DNA from: Bacteroidota bacterium
GTDB taxonomy: Bacteria; Bacteroidota; Bacteroidia; Chitinophagales; Chitinophagaceae
NCBI GenBank assembly: GCA_013285905.1
Contig: JABDGU010000018.1
Location: forward strand, 1 to 33,225
Reading direction: 5' to 3'
Length of the DNA: 33,225 nt
Each line of letters begins with the position of its first letter. Within the stretch, counting starts at the first letter, position 1. The translations under genes were made by a program, and so were the position numbers. Positions 8,331 through 15,612 of this stretch are shown in pieces. The notes beneath the pieces are model-generated. The model was not told the origin of the DNA. It did not search any database and was given only the letters and a program-made list of their open reading frames with translations.

Positions 8331-8785
8331 GTTGGACACTTTCAGACATTGACAAGCTAAAGACCACTGGTAAGATTCGGGATTATAGAATTATGTCGAA
8401 AAGTTTCCAAAAACAGCAAGAAAATTGCACAAAATGCAAATTAATTGACGCAAAACGTCAAAAAGTTGCAAAAGAAGTGCCCAAAGCCTTACGAGAAATT
8501 ATGAATTGGCTGGCTCAAATGGATATCACTTTCGAAACGGAATACAAGTTTTTACCTGACAGGAAGTTCCGCTTTGATATTGCCATCATCCAGCTGAAGG
8601 TCGCAATTGAATACGAAGGCCTGATGAGTAAGAAGTCAAGACATACGACTGTAACAGGTTATACCCGGGATGCTACTAAGTATAATCTTGCCCAGGCAGC
8701 CGGTTGGCGGGTGTTCCGATATACAGCATTGAATTACAAACAGGCAGCAAACGATTTGAAAAATATTATTAACCAAGTAAAATAA
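8327..8785 (+). CDS. PD-(D/E)XK endonuclease-like protein (VSR/DUF559 type)
   Basis: 152 residues. The C-terminal 85 residues have the VSR/DUF559 nuclease layout: FRFDIAI (Asp near 84), VAIEYEG (Glu-x-Glu near 95-98), then a conserved end with KYNLAQAAGWRVFRYT (about 125-140). The N-terminal part holds a single CTKC pair and basic residues that may bind DNA. Related small phage nucleases act on branched or nicked DNA, or as Holliday-junction-type resolvases; which applies here cannot be told. Coupled to the previous gene by ATGA. It is the last clear DNA-metabolism gene of the early operon. Confidence 0.7.
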   Translation: MSWTLSDIDKLKTTGKIRDYRIMSKSFQKQQENCTKCKLIDAKRQKVAKEVPKALREIMNWLAQMDITFETEYKFLPDRKFRFDIAIIQLKVAIEYEGLMSKKSRHTTVTGYTRDATKYNLAQAAGWRVFRYTALNYKQAANDLKNIINQVK

Positions 8786-8790
8786 AAACT

Positions 8791-9069
8791 ATGCAAGAAA
8801 GACACATGGATGCAATCGCATCAAAGGCATTTGGCAAAAGATTCAGCGAACAATTCCCAAATGGCATTCCGGATGCCGATATTATCAAAAGACAAACAAC
8901 CAATCTGCCAGCAGGCACCCGAACTCCATCAGATGAAGAAATAAAGGAAATGCAGGATTTTGCTATCAGCTACAAAGCAAAGAATAAAAAGGCTTCCAAG
9001 CGAGAGGTGAGAAGAGCCATCACCCGAAAATTCAATGTTCAGATTCTTCCTAACACAATAAACTATTAA
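8791..9069 (+). CDS. Hypothetical basic early protein
   Basis: 92 residues, predicted mostly helical. The C-terminal half (KNKKASKREVRRAITRKFNVQIL) is strongly basic and could form a small DNA-binding helical motif. It lies 5 bases after the nuclease gene and 3 bases before the next, so it is part of the same operon. No family recognised. Confidence 0.55.
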   Translation: MQERHMDAIASKAFGKRFSEQFPNGIPDADIIKRQTTNLPAGTRTPSDEEIKEMQDFAISYKAKNKKASKREVRRAITRKFNVQILPNTINY

Positions 9070-9072
9070 TAA

Positions 9073-9435
9073 ATGCAATACAGTCCCAAACTTAAAGTAG
9101 CAATGGCTGAAATAAAAGCCATCCTTGATAAACACGACATAGCCGGCATTGTTCATTTGCATACTCCAGGCCATGGTGAATATTTGGTAAAGATAAACCC
9201 ATCTTATTCCTGCGCTTGGGTTCAGGATGGTGTAGGGTATAGGCTTAGAACTGACCCTACAGACTCGAAAGAAATAAAACACCAACTGGTAACCGATACA
9301 GCTAACATGATTGGAATATTAACCGAAATGATGGCTAATACCAGTGTAAGCTTTATTGACTTCTATGAGTTATTGAAAACAAAGGTTGATATAACCAATA
9401 TTGACGGTGGAAAAGCAAAACAATTAAGAACATAG
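9073..9435 (+). CDS. Hypothetical phage protein
   Basis: 120 residues, soluble alpha/beta pattern: an N-terminal helix (KLKVAMAEIKAILDKHDIAG), beta-like stretches (GIVHLHT, EYLVKI) and a long helix (ANMIGILTEMMANT). I have seen similar short proteins in Bacteroidota phages, but no function is known to me. It is spaced 3 bases from each neighbour, within the early operon. Confidence 0.55.
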   Translation: MQYSPKLKVAMAEIKAILDKHDIAGIVHLHTPGHGEYLVKINPSYSCAWVQDGVGYRLRTDPTDSKEIKHQLVTDTANMIGILTEMMANTSVSFIDFYELLKTKVDITNIDGGKAKQLRT

Positions 9436-9438
9436 AAA

Positions 9439-9723
9439 ATGAGCTATATAACTGATTTGGAAAATGAACTCTGGTTTAGAGGAAGACCTACTAATATTCA
9501 CTATTCAGACGCAGACCGTTATCAAAATAATGGGTTTAGTGTTGATGATGCAGCAGCGCATATCATTATAACCCAAAGGAATGAAGAGCAAGCCCGTAGG
9601 TGGAGGAATGAGGAACAGGCATATAATGAATTACACGAAGAGGCTGAACGTATTGAACAACAAAGGCTTGATAATGCTATATCTGATTATGAAAACAATA
9701 TGTTTGACGATTTACCCTTTTAA
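9439..9723 (+). CDS. Hypothetical acidic coiled-coil protein
   Basis: 94 residues. The middle and C-terminal part is Glu/Arg/Gln-rich (RNEEQARRWRNEEQAYNELHEEAERIEQQ) and likely forms a helix or short coiled coil, ending with an acidic DDLPF tail reminiscent of the C-terminal tips of SSB-interacting proteins. The repeated RNEEQAR/RNEEQAY shows a small internal duplication. It is the last full-length rightward early gene before the leftward XRE cassette. Confidence 0.5.
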   Translation: MSYITDLENELWFRGRPTNIHYSDADRYQNNGFSVDDAAAHIIITQRNEEQARRWRNEEQAYNELHEEAERIEQQRLDNAISDYENNMFDDLPF

Positions 9724-9725
9724 CC

Positions 9726-9794
9726 ATGACCCAACCCATCTACCACATTCCCACCATGGAGCGGGAAATGATTGTTAAAGCACTTCAGCGTTAG
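9726..9794 (+). pseudogene. 22-codon ORF, possible truncated gene at cassette border
   Basis: ATG 9726 starts two bases after the previous stop, as expected for an operon member. The protein (MTQPIYHIPTMEREMIVKAL...) stops after 22 codons, overlapping the stop of the convergent XRE gene. The end (EREMIVKALQR) resembles the beginning of a Fis-type helix-turn-helix, which would normally run about 40 residues more. I read it as a gene end-clipped by arrival of the leftward cassette, but a short real peptide cannot be excluded. Confidence 0.3.
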
Positions 9795-10075
9795 TTTTCA
9801 TCGGCTATACGTGTCCAGCGTTCGCGCATTAACTTAGAAAATTCTTCGTTACTTTCCATTTCTGATACGAAAAAGTAGCAACGCAAATGGTGACATAACA
9901 CCATTACCGTCTCTATGTTTGGAGGAAATTTGTTGCCTTCCAAACGCTTGATAGTGGCTATTCCTAAGCCTGATACTTCGGCTAATTTAGCTTGCGATAA
10001 GCCCAATTCTTCGCGCCTGTTTTTAAGGAAGCCCGATATTAGTTCACGGGCTTCCATTAATACTTTTTTGTTCAT
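9791..10075 (-). CDS. XRE-family transcriptional regulator
   Basis: 94 residues. A standard helix-turn-helix of the XRE/Cro type lies at residues 15-65 (FLKNRREELGLSQAKLAEVS, IATIKRLEGNKFPPNIETV). The C-terminal 30 residues are acidic, with a possible helix. It is the second gene of a leftward two-gene operon (ATGA overlap with its upstream partner) and converges on the early operon. The palindromic sequence upstream of the partner is a likely operator, suggesting self-regulation. It could be a phage repressor, or the antitoxin/regulator of a small cassette; the short length and pairing favour the latter. Confidence 0.8.
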   Translation of the reverse strand: MNKKVLMEARELISGFLKNRREELGLSQAKLAEVSGLGIATIKRLEGNKFPPNIETVMVLCHHLRCYFFVSEMESNEEFSKLMRERWTRIADEN

Positions 10076-10434
10076 ATTATGTAGATGTTATTATTAGCAA
10101 CCTTAGTATAGTAATTACCACCGCCATGTACTTCGCATATTCCTATGCAGATATTAAGGTAAGGTGTTTTCTTTTTTGAAAGACCGAAATCGGAACCATT
10201 GATTAACACATATTGTTCAGGTGTTAGGTTGCAATGGTAAGATGTTGATTTACCGCTAAGACTGTGATTTGCTTTCAGTATAAGTTTTACGCTATTGATT
10301 TGGATTGTTAATGTAGTGCTGTACTTAGCGCGGAATTGTTCCCATACAATAGAACGAATATCATTGTTAGTTCCTGCTACGGTTGGTGTGCCATTCACTA
10401 ATGCTTGGAATGCTCTGTCGATTGATGTTGTCAT
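10072..10434 (-). CDS. Hypothetical protein paired with XRE regulator
   Basis: 120 residues, soluble, mainly beta-like (LTIQINSVKLILKAN, SYHCNLTPEQYVLING, LNICIGICEVHGGGNYY). First gene of the leftward operon, overlapping the XRE start by four bases. The N terminus (SIDRAFQALVNGTPTVAGTNNDIRSIVWEQFR) looks like a small helical domain. Gene order and size are like a toxin-antitoxin or effector-regulator pair, but I recognise no toxin fold. Confidence 0.6.
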   Translation of the reverse strand: MTTSIDRAFQALVNGTPTVAGTNNDIRSIVWEQFRAKYSTTLTIQINSVKLILKANHSLSGKSTSYHCNLTPEQYVLINGSDFGLSKKKTPYLNICIGICEVHGGGNYYTKVANNNIYII

Positions 10435-10478
10435 TGTAATTTGTGCCGTAGTTACCCAGTTGCCGCCTGCTTTGATTG

Positions 10479-10507
10479 TGATACAAATATCGTATCATTT
10501 GTGATAC
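10479..10507 (-). promoter_or_regulatory. Putative operator/promoter of the XRE operon
   Basis: TGATAC occurs at 10479-10484, in inverted form (GTATCA) at 10492-10497, and again at 10502-10507. The first two form a perfect 6-base-arm palindrome with a 7-base spacer. On the leftward strand the same stretch contains a near-consensus -7 box (GATATTTG) preceded by TTTG. It lies 45-75 bases before the start of the leftward operon. This suggests the XRE protein binds here and represses itself. Confidence 0.5.
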
Positions 10508-10579
10508 CAAACAAGTATTTTGCAAACTATTTTGAAATATATTTTTCTCATAAGTGTTATACAACTGTAAGCTAAAGCA

Positions 10580-10617
10580 GTCGCCTAAAGGCGAGGGTTT
10601 TAGACCCAATACGCGAC
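10580..10617 (+). other. Possible structured leader RNA
   Basis: Several nested inverted repeats share this stretch: GTCGC (10580-10584) with GCGAC (10613-10617), CGCC-TAAA-GGCG (10582-10593), and GGGT-TTTAG-ACCC (10595-10607). The first two are mutually exclusive, as in a switch or attenuator. It lies directly before the ATG of the cut-off cytosine methyltransferase, so it may have controlled that gene. It is not a tRNA and matches no riboswitch I know. Confidence 0.3.
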
Positions 10618-10621
10618 AATA

Positions 10622-10897
10622 ATGCATACATCAATATTCAACAAAATAGAGAATCCTGAATTCCTGATAATTGATCTCTTCTGCGGTGCCGGTGGGGTAA
10701 CAACTGGATTTGAGATGACTGGAGGTATCGCTAAAGTGATAGCCTGCGTCAACCACGATCACGTTGCCATCCTAAGCCATTGGGCTAATTATAAAGACAA
10801 TAATTATGGAGAAGACTCGATGAAAATTCAGTATGTGCAATTTTTGCACAAACTGCCGCTTTGGGAATATCAGAAAGAACGCTTTACCGGAAATTAA
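10622..10897 (+). pseudogene. Truncated DNA (cytosine-5) methyltransferase
   Basis: 91 residues. Motif I DLFCGAGGVTTGFEMTG (about 18-34) and the next conserved block ACVNHDHVAILSHWANY (about 41-57) are those of a C5 cytosine methyltransferase, whose full length is normally above 300 residues. After residue 58 the similarity stops and the last 33 codons read as unrelated sequence. The catalytic Pro-Cys motif, the target-recognition domain and all later motifs are absent, so it cannot methylate. A 7-base-arm palindrome (TGTGCAA-TTT-TTGCACA, 10834-10850) lies in the unrelated part. I read it as a remnant left by a deletion or exchange near 10795. Confidence 0.75.
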
Positions 10898-11139
10898 GGT
10901 AGTATAGGTTAAAAAAGAATTCAAAATAGTACAGGAATAACTGTTCGTCATAATCATGTGTTATGTTTGATTTAAGGCTTAATATTGTATATGCAGTGGG
11001 TATTGGCACTTGAAGAAGAGATGTATTGATAATAGGCGTTAGAACTGGCATTAAGTTGATAATTAGATATGTATTATGGGCATTTCAAAAGGTACTGTGG
11101 CACTTTTTCCTATCAAATCGCAACATATGAAATGCTGTT

Positions 11140-11172
11140 TTTGTTTACCTCATAGGTATTTTTTTATTTTTG
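11140..11172 (+). promoter_or_regulatory. Bacteroidota-type promoter for the packaging genes
   Basis: TTTG at 11140-11143 and TATTTTTG at 11165-11172, spacer 21 bases, a full match to the Bacteroidota consensus TTTG-N19-21-TAnnTTTG. Predicted transcript start is near 11179, giving a leader of about 70 bases for the gene at 11247 and the small terminase gene. Confidence 0.65.
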
Positions 11173-11180
11173 TAGTCATT

Positions 11181-11216
11181 AAATGTAGTTGGCGGGATGA
11201 ATGTTGACTACATTTG
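11181..11216 (+). promoter_or_regulatory. Inverted repeat overlapping a second -7 box
   Basis: AAATGTAGT (11181-11189) is repeated in inverted form as ACTACATTT (11207-11215), a perfect 9-base-arm palindrome. The right arm lies inside TACATTTG (11209-11216), a perfect TAnnTTTG box with only a weak GTTG -33 element 17 bases before it. A protein bound to the palindrome would cover this box and lie just downstream of the stronger promoter, so it is a likely operator. Confidence 0.5.
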
Positions 11217-11246
11217 TATAGGGTATGATAGTTTAAAATATTATGT

Positions 11247-11507
11247 ATGGCTGAAAACGCACGATTGGCGGGGTTTTATTGGGTAAACGATGGAGATTGG
11301 ATTGTTTGTGAATGGTGCGTCGGAAATAATTATTCATACTGGCATTGTAGCGGTTTTCAATTGCAGGACAGCGATTTTGATGAAATAAATGAGGCTCGAC
11401 TACAAAACCCTGGCGCCGAATCTACTTCCTTGGAAATCATAGGAAATAAACTGAATGAAACTGAGTTGCTTCTAATGGAGATATATAAAGAGACTGAAGA
11501 GACGTAG
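11247..11507 (+). CDS. Hypothetical phage protein, ORF interrupted by amber codon
   Basis: 86 residues ending at TAG 11505-11507. The first 50 residues (GFYWVNDGDWIVCEWC..., ending ...DSDFDEINEARLQNP) follow a pattern common in short proteins of Bacteroidota phages. After the TAG the same frame stays open for another 32 codons, with a Cys pair (NWCQWENCEN), and ends at TAA 11604-11606, which overlaps the ATG of the next gene (TAATG). The 118-codon frame is thus a natural operon partner, and the TAG is either a nonsense mutation or a low-level readthrough site. TAG is the normal stop of other genes here, so the code is standard. Confidence 0.6.
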   Translation: MAENARLAGFYWVNDGDWIVCEWCVGNNYSYWHCSGFQLQDSDFDEINEARLQNPGAESTSLEIIGNKLNETELLLMEIYKETEET

Positions 11508-11605
11508 AATTGGTGCCAATGGGAGAATTGTGAAAACATCCATGTCCTTTCAGACGAGACATTTAATAAATTGGGTGAATTTGTTAAATCAGTTATTAAC
11601 GAATA

Positions 11606-12211
11606 ATGGCCTATACCAAGAAAGAATTTGCAGCTATGACCGGGATGACAACCGGTAACTTGTCTAACTACATTAGAAGGAAGAAGGTTGTAGTGGATGG
11701 CAGCGACCTTATTGATATGACGGAGCCTAAAAATGTTGCATTTCTTGAAATATATAGCCAGAAAGCCGAAATAAAGGAGATAAAAGGTAAAAACAAGAAG
11801 AAAAAGGCAGCGCCTATTAAAAAGGAAATAGCGACGAAGCCGGACGAGAAAGCAAAGCCAAAACCTATTGATAATACGATTTTGGAGTTTGAAGAGCTGA
11901 AAACAGACATAAAAAAACTTGAAAAAAAGGAATTGGAGATAAAAATTGCTAAAATGGAAGGGGGATTATTGCCCATAGAGCCTTTAAAATCTTTGATCCT
12001 TAATTATTCAAGAACGATGGTAATACAATTCAGGCAGGCTTTGGAGAAAAATATTGATCTGCTGGTAATAAAATATAAACTAAGCGGGGCAGATGCGGCC
12101 ATGATGCGCAGAAATGTGGTTGAAAGCATTAATGAGGCTGTTGAAAAGGCTGTAAATGAATGTAAGGCCGGCATTAAAAGCATCACAGCGGAATATTCAG
12201 AAAAGAAATAG
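11606..12211 (+). CDS. Putative terminase small subunit (Nu1-like)
   Basis: 201 residues. Residues 1-35 form a MerR/Nu1-type helix-turn-helix (YTKKEFAAMTGMTTGNLSNYI). A Lys-rich linker and a long Glu/Lys coiled coil follow (about 85-120), then a helical C-terminal domain (LILNYSRTMVIQFRQALE). This order matches small terminase subunits that recognise the packaging site and recruit the large subunit. It precedes TerL by two genes, with a different promoter in between. Start at ATG 11606 overlaps the TAA of the upstream readthrough frame. Confidence 0.65.
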   Translation: MAYTKKEFAAMTGMTTGNLSNYIRRKKVVVDGSDLIDMTEPKNVAFLEIYSQKAEIKEIKGKNKKKKAAPIKKEIATKPDEKAKPKPIDNTILEFEELKTDIKKLEKKELEIKIAKMEGGLLPIEPLKSLILNYSRTMVIQFRQALEKNIDLLVIKYKLSGADAAMMRRNVVESINEAVEKAVNECKAGIKSITAEYSEKK

Positions 12212-12236
12212 GTAATTTTCTCCGACCTAATTAAAA

Positions 12237-12288
12237 GGTAATGCTAAGGTAATACGCAGCGCATGATATATGGCGTGGCTTTATTTTG
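12237..12288 (+). promoter_or_regulatory. Late promoter P1 with GGTAAT direct repeats
   Basis: GGTAAT at 12237-12242 and 12248-12253, exactly 11 bases apart (a third copy, not in phase, at 12211-12216). TTATTTTG at 12281-12288 starts 33 bases after the second copy and differs from TAnnTTTG at one position. No TTTG -33 element is present. It starts the late region, with a leader of about 28 bases to ATG 12322. The spacing is the same as at 16.51 and 32.86 kb. Confidence 0.55.
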
Positions 12289-12321
12289 TAGTCGAACATT
12301 GCAAATTTAAAGCTATAGCAA

Positions 12322-12921
12322 ATGAAATTCTCTTCTAAATTATTCGCATTTCTCTTTTTACTTTTTTCTTACTGTTCATCGGCATTTGCGCAGGTGCAGG
12401 TTGCGCCGTTTACAGATGCGTATTCGCAGTTCTCGCAGATGTGGAATACATCCAGCGTGTATTACAATACGCCATACTGGACAGACGCCAAACATACCAA
12501 CCTTGGCACACAGCTTGACACCACCAGTGGCACTACGGTGTTAAACCTGTACACAGCTATCCTTACGAGGGGTATTAGTAATGTAGATACTTTTTTACCT
12601 ACACCTATTATCGGTTATGGCCAGATAAATTTAAGTGCCAGTGTATTGAAAGTGACAGGTACAGATACGATAGTAGTTACACCGGTTGGCAGTTTGGATG
12701 GAATACATTGGCATGCAATACAGGGACTTACACCAGCTTCTTTAACACCTACTTCATTAACAATTCCTGTGGGTGTGGAATGGTGTTTGGGTTTATATGG
12801 ATCTGTAATAGGGGGTAAACAGGACCGGTATTATGGTTTGAGTTTTAAGGGGCAAACGGGCACCACCACATCTGTGCAGGGGTGGTTTTATTTCCAAAAC
12901 CCTGTGATTATTAATAAATAG
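12322..12921 (+). CDS. Secreted or periplasmic protein of unknown function
   Basis: 199 residues. Clear Sec signal peptide: basic start, hydrophobic core FAFLFLLFSYCSSAF, and a signal peptidase I site after AFA (about residue 23). The mature part is Thr/Ser/Tyr-rich and beta-like, without a lipobox or later membrane segment. First gene after late promoter P1 and located between small and large terminase genes, where exported proteins are unusual. It may be a late-expressed envelope protein or a structural protein that passes the inner membrane. No family recognised. Confidence 0.65.
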   Translation: MKFSSKLFAFLFLLFSYCSSAFAQVQVAPFTDAYSQFSQMWNTSSVYYNTPYWTDAKHTNLGTQLDTTSGTTVLNLYTAILTRGISNVDTFLPTPIIGYGQINLSASVLKVTGTDTIVVTPVGSLDGIHWHAIQGLTPASLTPTSLTIPVGVEWCLGLYGSVIGGKQDRYYGLSFKGQTGTTTSVQGWFYFQNPVIINK

Positions 12922-12948
12922 GTTCATCAAAAATCCGCAAAACATTCC

Positions 12949-13485
12949 ATGGATAATTCTAAGCCAATACCCGCAGAGATACTTGCTAATATACAGGAAT
13001 GGCTGAAAAGCCAGGGTGTTGCAGAAGATGAGACCATCTTATCTGTAGCGCAATATGTTTATAACCTTGCACAGGTATATGTTGATGACCTGAAAAATAT
13101 CTATGAAGAAACTAAGGTTGCGACAGATGAAGCTATTGCAGTTTTGAAATCAGAAATAGATGGGAAAGCAGGGCTGATATTACAACTGGAAACGACATTA
13201 GGCGAAGCCACAGAAAAAATAACAGCATTGGAAAATGTTGCGCCTGCCAGTGAAGAAGAAGCGAAGCCTTGTAATTTCAGCGTCAATGGAAGGGTGCATG
13301 AATCTAAATCTGCCAAGGTATCTTATGATGATATTACAGCGTTAGCTTTCGGTACTTCCGGGAGTGGAAAGGTGTATAGTATTACTTATGCCGGTCCGAC
13401 AAAAGAGGGAATATTAAAGAAAGGCGGCGTAATGATCGTTGAAGACCAGATGATGTTTCACGTGGCACATACCGGACAGGCTTAA
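12949..13485 (+). CDS. Coiled-coil protein with C-terminal ubiquitin-like (multiubiquitin-type) domain
   Basis: 178 residues. Residues 1-100 are helical and acidic, with a coiled-coil stretch (about 40-95). Residues 108-178 resemble the bacterial multiubiquitin beta-grasp domain: FSVNGRVHE, KVSYDDITALAFG, VYSITYAGPTKEGILKKG and VMIVEDQMMFHVAHT follow the NGR, ISYEEVVxLAF, YTVTY, EG and VKxGMxFxV landmarks. There is one copy and no C-terminal Gly-Gly (ends HTGQA). No E1, E2 or JAB gene is visible in the window. It lies just before TerL in the late operon. It could be a structural or assembly factor that merely shares the fold; the domain assignment is from memory of the family pattern. Confidence 0.55.
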   Translation: MDNSKPIPAEILANIQEWLKSQGVAEDETILSVAQYVYNLAQVYVDDLKNIYEETKVATDEAIAVLKSEIDGKAGLILQLETTLGEATEKITALENVAPASEEEAKPCNFSVNGRVHESKSAKVSYDDITALAFGTSGSGKVYSITYAGPTKEGILKKGGVMIVEDQMMFHVAHTGQA

Positions 13486-13515
13486 TTAAAACAAAAGCAA
13501 CATTTCAGCATATTA

Positions 13516-13546
13516 AGAGAGCCATTCTGCAAAGGGATGGCTCTCT
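13516..13546 (+). terminator. Strong hairpin between Ubl gene and TerL
   Basis: AGAGAGCCAT (13516-13525) and ATGGCTCTCT (13537-13546) form a perfect 10-base stem with an 11-base loop, followed by AGTTT rather than a long T run. It ends 17 bases before the TerL start. It could be a partial terminator that lowers TerL relative to upstream genes, or an RNA-processing site; no promoter is visible between it and TerL. Confidence 0.55.
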
Positions 13547-13563
13547 AGTTTAAGAAGCATCTT

Positions 13564-15612
13564 ATGGCACTATGGGAAGAGCAGCTTAATGATATAATGG
13601 ATTTCAGTGTCTTCAAATTATCTGACATTGAACCTGCAGACTGGGCTGAACAGAATATGCATATCACCACAGGCCCATCACCCGGCGCCCTAAAATATGA
13701 TATCACACCTTTTTTTCGTGAGCCTGTAAACTGTTTAAGCCCTTATCATCCAGCCAACCGTATTGTTTTTATGGGTGGCGCGCAACTTGGTAAGAGTAAG
13801 GTGCTCATAGAGGCGATCATAGCCTATTATATATCCCAGCATCCATGTAATATATTATACCTGACAGGGCACAGTGAATTATCAGAAGAATCAATCATCA
13901 AACTGGACAGCGCCATCGATAATTCGGGATTGCGGCCCCTTATTAAAAAACAAACACTCAGTAAGAAAAATACACAGACCGGAGATACCAAACTCCGAAA
14001 AGAATTTGCAGGGGGAATGCTGATATCTGGTTCTGCTACCAATCACAAAGTATTAAGAGGACGTGACCCGAGATTGGTGATAGCGGATGATATAGAAGAG
14101 GCGAATAATGCATCCAAGAAATCAGGCTCTACCATTGAAATGATAGAGATGCGTACCAATTCGTATGGCCTGAAGAAGAAAATACTCTATGTATCTACTC
14201 CATTATTGAAGCAGGGATCTATGATAGACCCGCTTTACTATAGCGGGGACCAAAGAAAATACCTTGTTCCATGCCAATGTTGTGGGACTATGATAGAACT
14301 GAAGTGGAGTGGCTTTATCTGGGAACTGGAAAACAACAGGTTGATAGAAGGCAGCGTGCGCTACCTGTGCCAGGTATGCGGCGATACCTTTGACGATAGT
14401 AATAAGTATGAGTTTAACCAGGCAGGGATATGGCAGCCAACAGCTGTGGCGCAGGACCCGCTTACCGTTAGTTTTTATTTGCCCGGCTGGTATGCTGCAC
14501 CGATGATGGATAACTGGGAAGCGATCGTAAAAAGATATCTGAAGGCCACGATACCCGTTATTGATAAAAAGGCGCTGCAAACGTTTACCAACCTCACAAA
14601 GGGAGAGAGTTATGAAGACGATTTTGAGGAACTGAAAGCAAATGTGTTACAGAGCAATACCCGGGACTACAATATTGGCATTATACCAGAACGACTGAGC
14701 CTGCAGGATGGGAACGGGCATATAGTACTTGTTACCTGTGCGGCTGATATGAACGGGCTGCTGGAAAACGGCAGGCTGGACTGGGAAGTAGTGGCCTGGG
14801 CAGAAAATGGCGCCAGTTACAGCATACAGCATGGTAGTATAGGCACATTTATCCCTGCCACCATAAAAACCAAGCAAGATAAGGAAGAAGAAGAACTAAA
14901 AGAGTGGTGGACATACGAAGAAAACAAGCCATTGTGTATATGGGATGAATTTGAGCGGTTGTTAAAGACACAGTTTACGGTAGATGTAAAAAATACAGTG
15001 CCCCGTAGTATGCCTATAGCGATAACAGCCCTCGATACCGGTTACCTGAAAACGCATGCCTTTACCTTTATTGAGAAAATGGTGAACCGTGGCGTGATGA
15101 TACAGGGCGTGAAAGGTAAAGGGGATGGGGAGTACCAGGTGTTTATTGATGATAATAACAATACTACCGAACTTGATAAGCGCGTGATAGCCAAAGGCAA
15201 GGAAATGGCCAATGACCTGTGGACGCTGGAAGTAGGCTATATAAAAGACAAGCTGGCCATATTGATGAATATGAAATGGAAGAAAGGAATAGAGCCGCAG
15301 CCATCAGGTTTTATGAATTTTCCACACCCGGGGAACGGTTTGTATGAATGGGCCAATTTCTTTGAACATTTTGAGAGTGAAAAAAGGGTATTGGTGGCAA
15401 ATAAAGCTGCCAGTAATGTGAAAGCGCAATGGGTGAAGAAACTGAGTAATAGCCAGAACCACTTATGGGATTGCAGGGTTTACAATATGGCCATTAAGGA
15501 AATATGGGTAGAGATATTGAGGGAGAAATATGGTAAGAAAGATTTTAGAGTGGACTGGAATGAGTATGTGAAAATGGTACTACAGTTGCCGCAGTATAAA
15601 TCCTTGCAATAG
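13564..15612 (+). CDS. Terminase large subunit (GpA family)
   Basis: 682 residues, the usual length for the lambda GpA family. The N terminus has the typical entry PSPGALKYDITPFFREPV. The ATPase part has a Walker A-like GGAQLGKSK (about 70-78), TGHSELSEESI, and Walker B VIADDIEEA (about 171-179). A zinc-binding pair CQCCG ... CQVCG (about 237-275) follows, as in GpA proteins, then the C-terminal nuclease domain. It packages DNA into the prohead at the portal. It sits after the hairpin and converges with the leftward cassette (stops adjacent at 15612/15613). GpA-type terminases usually pair with lambda-family portals, as found at 30383. Confidence 0.92.
   Translation: MALWEEQLNDIMDFSVFKLSDIEPADWAEQNMHITTGPSPGALKYDITPFFREPVNCLSPYHPANRIVFMGGAQLGKSKVLIEAIIAYYISQHPCNILYLTGHSELSEESIIKLDSAIDNSGLRPLIKKQTLSKKNTQTGDTKLRKEFAGGMLISGSATNHKVLRGRDPRLVIADDIEEANNASKKSGSTIEMIEMRTNSYGLKKKILYVSTPLLKQGSMIDPLYYSGDQRKYLVPCQCCGTMIELKWSGFIWELENNRLIEGSVRYLCQVCGDTFDDSNKYEFNQAGIWQPTAVAQDPLTVSFYLPGWYAAPMMDNWEAIVKRYLKATIPVIDKKALQTFTNLTKGESYEDDFEELKANVLQSNTRDYNIGIIPERLSLQDGNGHIVLVTCAADMNGLLENGRLDWEVVAWAENGASYSIQHGSIGTFIPATIKTKQDKEEEELKEWWTYEENKPLCIWDEFERLLKTQFTVDVKNTVPRSMPIAITALDTGYLKTHAFTFIEKMVNRGVMIQGVKGKGDGEYQVFIDDNNNTTELDKRVIAKGKEMANDLWTLEVGYIKDKLAILMNMKWKKGIEPQPSGFMNFPHPGNGLYEWANFFEHFESEKRVLVANKAASNVKAQWVKKLSNSQNHLWDCRVYNMAIKEIWVEILREKYGKKDFRVDWNEYVKMVLQLPQYKSLQ

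Larger units (their letters stand above)
10898..11246. other. Gene-free stretch with two promoters at its right end
   Basis: About 350 AT-rich bases with no convincing ORF on either strand; a 28-codon frame from 11068 looks like chance. The left 230 bases show nothing I can name. The right end holds a consensus promoter (11140-11172), a 9-base-arm inverted repeat (11181-11189 with 11207-11215) and a second -7 box. Together with the cut-off methyltransferase it looks like a region that lost genes. Confidence 0.5.

Noticed and set aside
11068-11154. 28-codon ORF in the gene-free gap
   Set aside because: Very short, with no operon context or recognisable pattern; likely chance.
11505-11507. TAG as a reassigned codon
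   Set aside because: TerL, small terminase and sheath genes all end in TAG at convincing places, so the standard code applies.
12211-12216. Third GGTAAT at P1
   Set aside because: Overlaps the small terminase stop and lies 26 bases from the next copy, out of the 11-base phase; probably chance.
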